This document shows positions 6,593-12,365 of a stretch of DNA of 12,365 nt, piece by piece (position 1 is the first letter of the stretch; each line of letters begins with the position of its first letter). Origin of the DNA: an uncultured Burkholderiales bacterium. GTDB lineage: Bacteria > Pseudomonadota > Gammaproteobacteria > Burkholderiales > Burkholderiaceae_C. A program made the translations under genes and the position numbers. The stretch covers positions 1-12,365 of the forward strand of contig CAIODE010000021.1 of NCBI GenBank assembly GCA_903856875.1, written 5' to 3'. The notes beneath the pieces were generated by a model that saw only the letters and a list, made by a program, of their open reading frames with translations, made no database searches and had not been told where the DNA came from.

Positions 6593-7343
6593 GTTCGCTG
6601 CGCTTTGCATCGGCGTACAAAGTACCGCCGCCGTAATAAGCACTGATCTTTTCCTCTTCCAGTTTGGTGACCTGGTCGGGGTTTCTCAGAGCTGGCACGG
6701 CGGCAAAATGACGCGCGTAGATTGAATGCACTTCAACTTGATTTCTGCGAATCAGGGAAAACGCGGTGGGCAGTAAAACGCTTCGACCGCCGGCAACTTC
6801 TACTTCCAAATAGCGGAACATCATCTCAGCAGAATCAATCCAAATGTCTTTCACAGTGCCGCCTTGTTTGCCGTCGCCCGCCATCACTGGCAGACCACGC
6901 GGGTCAACATCTTGTGAGGCCACCGTGTACTCGCTGACCACGCGAAGTGGCTGAATCAGTGGCTTGCCGTGCGTCGTCATTTCTGGGACATCTTCACGGC
7001 TGGCATAAGCGCCTGCGCCAACAGCTGCCAGCATGGCATCACCCTTGGGTTCAATGGGTGCGCCAGAAGTGGGGCTGGTGGCCACTGCGTTGTAAGCAGG
7101 CTCTCTGCGCATCAGGTCAGGCACGGTGACACTTTTGCCACCTTCCAACAAGAAGGTTTTCGGCTCAGGAATCGGAAAGCCCTTGACCACAGCCCGTCCA
7201 CTGCTGCTGGACTCCATGGGATAGCCTTCGCGGTGGCCCTCTTGAACAAGATAATAAATAAGGCCTGCGAAAAAGATCCAAAACACATACAACAGTATTT
7301 GCGCTAGATCGACGTAGCCTGTAATGTTTCCTACGGTTTGCAT
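6582..7343 (-). CDS. puhA: Photosynthetic reaction centre H subunit
   Basis: PuhA is the H subunit capping the L and M subunits of the type-II reaction centre on the cytoplasmic side, and helps proton delivery to the secondary quinone. The 253-aa protein has the expected single N-terminal membrane helix (YVDLAQILLYVFWIFFAGLIY, residues 10-30) followed by the family signature REGYPMES. A large soluble domain follows, with FLLEGGKSVTVPD, RGLPVMAGDGKQGGTVKDIWID and the end-domain ISAYYGGGTLYAD. Length is close to the usual ~255. A strong AAGGAGA ribosome-binding site (complement of 7351-7357) stands 7 nt from the ATG, the best in the window, fitting a structural protein needed in quantity. Short hairpins flank the gene (7386-7400 upstream, 6568-6592 downstream) and may shape its mRNA stability; that is inference. 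Confidence 0.98.
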   Translation of the reverse strand: MQTVGNITGYVDLAQILLYVFWIFFAGLIYYLVQEGHREGYPMESSSSGRAVVKGFPIPEPKTFLLEGGKSVTVPDLMRREPAYNAVATSPTSGAPIEPKGDAMLAAVGAGAYASREDVPEMTTHGKPLIQPLRVVSEYTVASQDVDPRGLPVMAGDGKQGGTVKDIWIDSAEMMFRYLEVEVAGGRSVLLPTAFSLIRRNQVEVHSIYARHFAAVPALRNPDQVTKLEEEKISAYYGGGTLYADAKRSEPLI

Positions 7344-7373
7344 AACGACTTCTCCTTGTGAACAACTGAATAA

Positions 7374-8810
7374 CTAAATACGAGACTCGGCCAAGCCGAG
7401 GGTTTGGGGAACAACGGGTGAAAAAGAGGTACTGCGTTTGACCAGTGGGCCCACCGCAATCAATGTCAAGAACAACAAAAGCATTTCGACGTGGTAAACC
7501 ATGCTGTAACCAACCGAGGGGTCGGTCAAGGCAGGGCCTAAGGCGCCCTCGATACTGAGAGTGCCAACGATGTCTCTAAGGGCGCCACCAAAAAACATAG
7601 ACAAGCCGGCTGCTGCCGATTGCACAGCGCCCCAAGCACCTAAGGCCAGGCCGACGTAAGCAGATTCCATGCGCATGGCAGTGAACAAAGTACCCACCGC
7701 GAACAAACCACCGCCATAACCCACGCCAAAGGCGCCAAAGCGGAAAAGCCATCCAGCTTCAAGGGGTGCCGAAAAAATAACGGCAGAAAATGCAGGCAAG
7801 CCAGCCAGTGCGCCGTAGGCAGCCAAACGCATGGGGTCAATGCCGCCGGCCAACTTGCGGCCAGCCACATAAAAACCAAGCAATCCACCGCCCGCCAACA
7901 TGGCCGTCAGTGCACTGGTAGCGCCCACGCTCAGCTTGAGAATTTCACCGCCGTAAGGCTCCAAAATAATGTCTTGCATGTTGAAGGCCATGGTGCCAAG
8001 GGCCGTGGCCCACAAGAAACGGCGAGCTTGTGGAAGGGCAATGAACTCGGCCCAGACTTCTCTGAAGGGTCTGCGAATTTCTGTTTTCAAGGCGGCAACA
8101 CGCGCGGGATTGCGCGGCTCTTGCTTCCACAGCGCAAAGCCATTGAGGATCAAGACGACCAAGGCTGTGCCTTGCACCGACTGGACCAAATATTCTGGCG
8201 TGAAGTTAGACAACAAGACGCTGTAGGCCAAGCTGCCAAACACAGCGCCCACCAACAGCATGGTGTACAAAAGTGCCACCACACGGGGCCGGGTTTCTTC
8301 ACTGGCTTGGTCTGTGGCCAGGGCCAATCCTGCTGTTTGTGAAGTTTGTAAACCAGCGCCCACCATCAGGAAGGCCATGGCTGCAGCACCTTGCCCAACC
8401 CAGTCAGGCACAGGCACTTGGCCGCGACCCGATAGCACCAAAAGCGCAAAGGGCATGACCGCCAAGCCCAAGAATTGAATCAGGGTACCGCCCCACATGT
8501 AAGGTACGCGGCGCCAGCCAAAAGCAGACACATGCACATCGGACTGATACCCAGTGACTGCACGAAATGGTGCTACCAAAAGGGGCAAGGCCAACATCAT
8601 GGCAACCAGCCAAGCGGGAACACCCAACTCCACAATCATCACCCGGTTCAAGGTGCCAATCATGAGGGCCGTCGTGATGCCCATGGTGAATTTGAACAAA
8701 GACAAGCGCAGCAGCCGAGACATGGGCAAGCCCGCGCTGGTGACGTCAGCAAACGGCAACCAAGTCGAAGGCAGTTGCTTGACGTACTTGGAAAAAGTCT
8801 TGCCTTTCAT
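7374..8810 (-). CDS. lhaA: LhaA/PucC-family protein, LH1 assembly transporter-like protein
   Basis: LhaA belongs to the PucC (BCH1) branch of the major facilitator superfamily and is thought to deliver bacteriochlorophyll or aid insertion of LH1 during assembly. The 478-aa protein is hydrophobic throughout, with about twelve expected membrane helices. The N-terminal pattern LLRLSLFKFTMGITTALMIGTLNRVMIVELGVPAW is typical, as are GYQSDVH and RRVPYMWGGTLIQF in the first half and MRMESAYVGLALGAWGAVQ in the second. I start at the ATG 8808-8810 because it forms an ATGA overlap with the bchM stop and has GGAG about 11 nt upstream; a GTG at 8822 is the alternative. Gene order bchM-lhaA-puhA separates it from the LH2-linked pucC paralogue. 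A 6-bp GC-rich hairpin lies just before its stop. Confidence 0.94.
   Translation of the reverse strand: MKGKTFSKYVKQLPSTWLPFADVTSAGLPMSRLLRLSLFKFTMGITTALMIGTLNRVMIVELGVPAWLVAMMLALPLLVAPFRAVTGYQSDVHVSAFGWRRVPYMWGGTLIQFLGLAVMPFALLVLSGRGQVPVPDWVGQGAAAMAFLMVGAGLQTSQTAGLALATDQASEETRPRVVALLYTMLLVGAVFGSLAYSVLLSNFTPEYLVQSVQGTALVVLILNGFALWKQEPRNPARVAALKTEIRRPFREVWAEFIALPQARRFLWATALGTMAFNMQDIILEPYGGEILKLSVGATSALTAMLAGGGLLGFYVAGRKLAGGIDPMRLAAYGALAGLPAFSAVIFSAPLEAGWLFRFGAFGVGYGGGLFAVGTLFTAMRMESAYVGLALGAWGAVQSAAAGLSMFFGGALRDIVGTLSIEGALGPALTDPSVGYSMVYHVEMLLLFLTLIAVGPLVKRSTSFSPVVPQTLGLAESRI
7386..7400 (-). repeat. GC-rich inverted repeat at the 3' end of lhaA
   Basis: Arms CTCGGC (7386-7391) and GCCGAG (7395-7400) pair perfectly around a 3-nt loop, ten nucleotides before the lhaA stop codon. 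The hairpin is inside coding sequence, so it does not terminate the operon. With the hairpin behind puhA it brackets puhA; functional meaning is inferred. Confidence 0.45.
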
Positions 8811-9505
8811 GAACGGATCCACTCCATGGCTTTGGATTTGTAAAAACCACTGGAAACTTTGTGCGAGCGCGCGGTTTTCCAGTCGTTCAATGATTCGTGT
8901 GTCTTCATCAGTTGGGCAATTCGGGTTTCGGCCATGGGTTCAAGCCATGGTGCGCGATCGCCACGGGGCAACAAACGGCCCACTGAAATCATGAGCGCCA
9001 ACATGGGTGTGCGCGGTGCAAACGTAAACACAATAGACTTGCTGGTTCGCTCAGCCAATTGCGCCAGTGCATTGACAGCGTCTTCCGTGTCATAGTGAAT
9101 GATGGAGTCCATGGCCACCACGTGGTCAAAGTGCCCCAAGCTTTTGTCAAGCATGTCGCCACTGTGAAACTCAACCAAGTGCGCCACATCGGCTGGAATT
9201 CTCTCCCGTGCCAAGTCCACCAAAGTAGGAGACAAATCGATGGCTACAACCTCAGCTCCTAGCCGCGCGGCCTCAACTGCCAAAGCGCCGGTACCACAGC
9301 CAGCATCCAAAATGCGTTTGCCGCGCAGATCCTGGCCCAGCCAAGAAACAAGGTTGGCTCGCATTTGATCTCGGCCAGCACGAACGCTTGCGCGAATGCG
9401 ACCGACAGGTGCGTCGGAAGTGAGTTTTTCCCATGCTGCGACCGCCGTCCGATCGAAGTAATGTTCGATCTGTCCTCGCCGTTGTTCGTAGGTCATTTCA
9501 TTCAT
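8807..9505 (-). CDS. bchM: Mg-protoporphyrin IX O-methyltransferase
   Basis: BchM transfers a methyl group from S-adenosylmethionine to the ring-C propionate of Mg-protoporphyrin IX, making the substrate of AcsF. The 232-aa protein has the SAM-binding motif I ILDAGCGTGALAVEAA (65-80), the acidic end of the second strand VVAIDLSP (86-93), and FDHVVAMDSIIHY as the post-II/III region. The N-terminal HYFDRTAVAAWEKL and the C-terminal motif around SGFYKSKAMEWIR are BchM-like. Size fits the family (about 225-240). It starts 10 nt after bchL with a weak TGAAG ribosome-binding site; a second ATG three codons later is also possible. A perfect 7-bp inverted repeat (9451-9470) falls in the first codons. 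The gene overlaps lhaA by 4 nt. Confidence 0.95.
   Translation of the reverse strand: MNEMTYEQRRGQIEHYFDRTAVAAWEKLTSDAPVGRIRASVRAGRDQMRANLVSWLGQDLRGKRILDAGCGTGALAVEAARLGAEVVAIDLSPTLVDLARERIPADVAHLVEFHSGDMLDKSLGHFDHVVAMDSIIHYDTEDAVNALAQLAERTSKSIVFTFAPRTPMLALMISVGRLLPRGDRAPWLEPMAETRIAQLMKTHESLNDWKTARSHKVSSGFYKSKAMEWIRS
9451..9470 (-). repeat. 7-bp inverted repeat in the 5' end of bchM
   Basis: Arms GATCGAA (9451-9457) and TTCGATC (9464-9470) flank a 6-nt loop about 35 nt inside the bchM reading frame, in the codons for QIEHYFD. An RNA hairpin here could influence elongation or initiation, but the conserved protein motif may have produced the match by itself. Confidence 0.35.
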
Positions 9506-9515
9506 GTTCTAGACT

Positions 9516-12365
<2,850 letters not shown>

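Noticed and set aside
5324..7373. PpsR/CrtJ sites (TGT-N12-ACA) or sigma-70 promoters in the gaps
   Set aside because: I scanned the short gaps and found no convincing match; the gaps are too short and the region reads as internal operon sequence. A systematic motif search was not possible here.

Overview
The window is an internal piece of a purple-bacterial photosynthesis gene cluster. All genes lie on the minus strand, so transcription runs from high to low coordinates. Type-II reaction-centre genes (puhA and the puh assembly genes), bacteriochlorophyll genes and carotenoid genes identify an anoxygenic phototrophic proteobacterium. AcsF, the O2-dependent cyclase, points to an aerobic or facultatively aerobic lifestyle. 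Protein style, moderate GC (mid-50s % judged by eye) and crtI-crtB directly behind puhE suggest a betaproteobacterium of the Burkholderiales, perhaps Comamonadaceae such as Limnohabitans or Rhodoferax. That placement is inference and the genus is not resolved.

Layout in transcription order: bchH (cut by the right edge, C-terminal 647 aa), bchL, bchM, lhaA, puhA, puhB, puhC, acsF, puhE, crtI, crtB, an unrecognised 59-aa membrane protein, a DUF2269-like four-helix membrane protein, and the first 17 codons of a short-chain dehydrogenase cut by the left edge. Spacing is very tight. There are ATGA stop/start overlaps at bchH/bchL, bchM/lhaA and puhB/puhC, a 26-nt overlap at puhE/crtI and a 20-nt overlap at crtI/crtB. 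The longest gap is 54 nt. I see no tRNA, rRNA, CRISPR, insertion sequence, riboswitch or convincing promoter, so the block looks like part of one long operon or superoperon.

The genes work together. BchH (with BchI/BchD, not in this window) inserts Mg into protoporphyrin IX, BchM methylates the product, AcsF closes ring E, and BchL is the reductase component of dark protochlorophyllide reduction. PuhA is the H subunit of the reaction centre. LhaA, PuhB, PuhC and PuhE assist assembly of the reaction centre/LH1 core. CrtB and CrtI make and desaturate phytoene for the carotenoids of the same complexes.

Most of the window is ordinary, well-known biology. The least explained parts are the three-gene tail behind crtB (small TM protein, DUF2269-like protein, SDR), the perfect short hairpins at the ends of lhaA, puhA and puhC, and the unusual N-terminal extension and start context of crtI.
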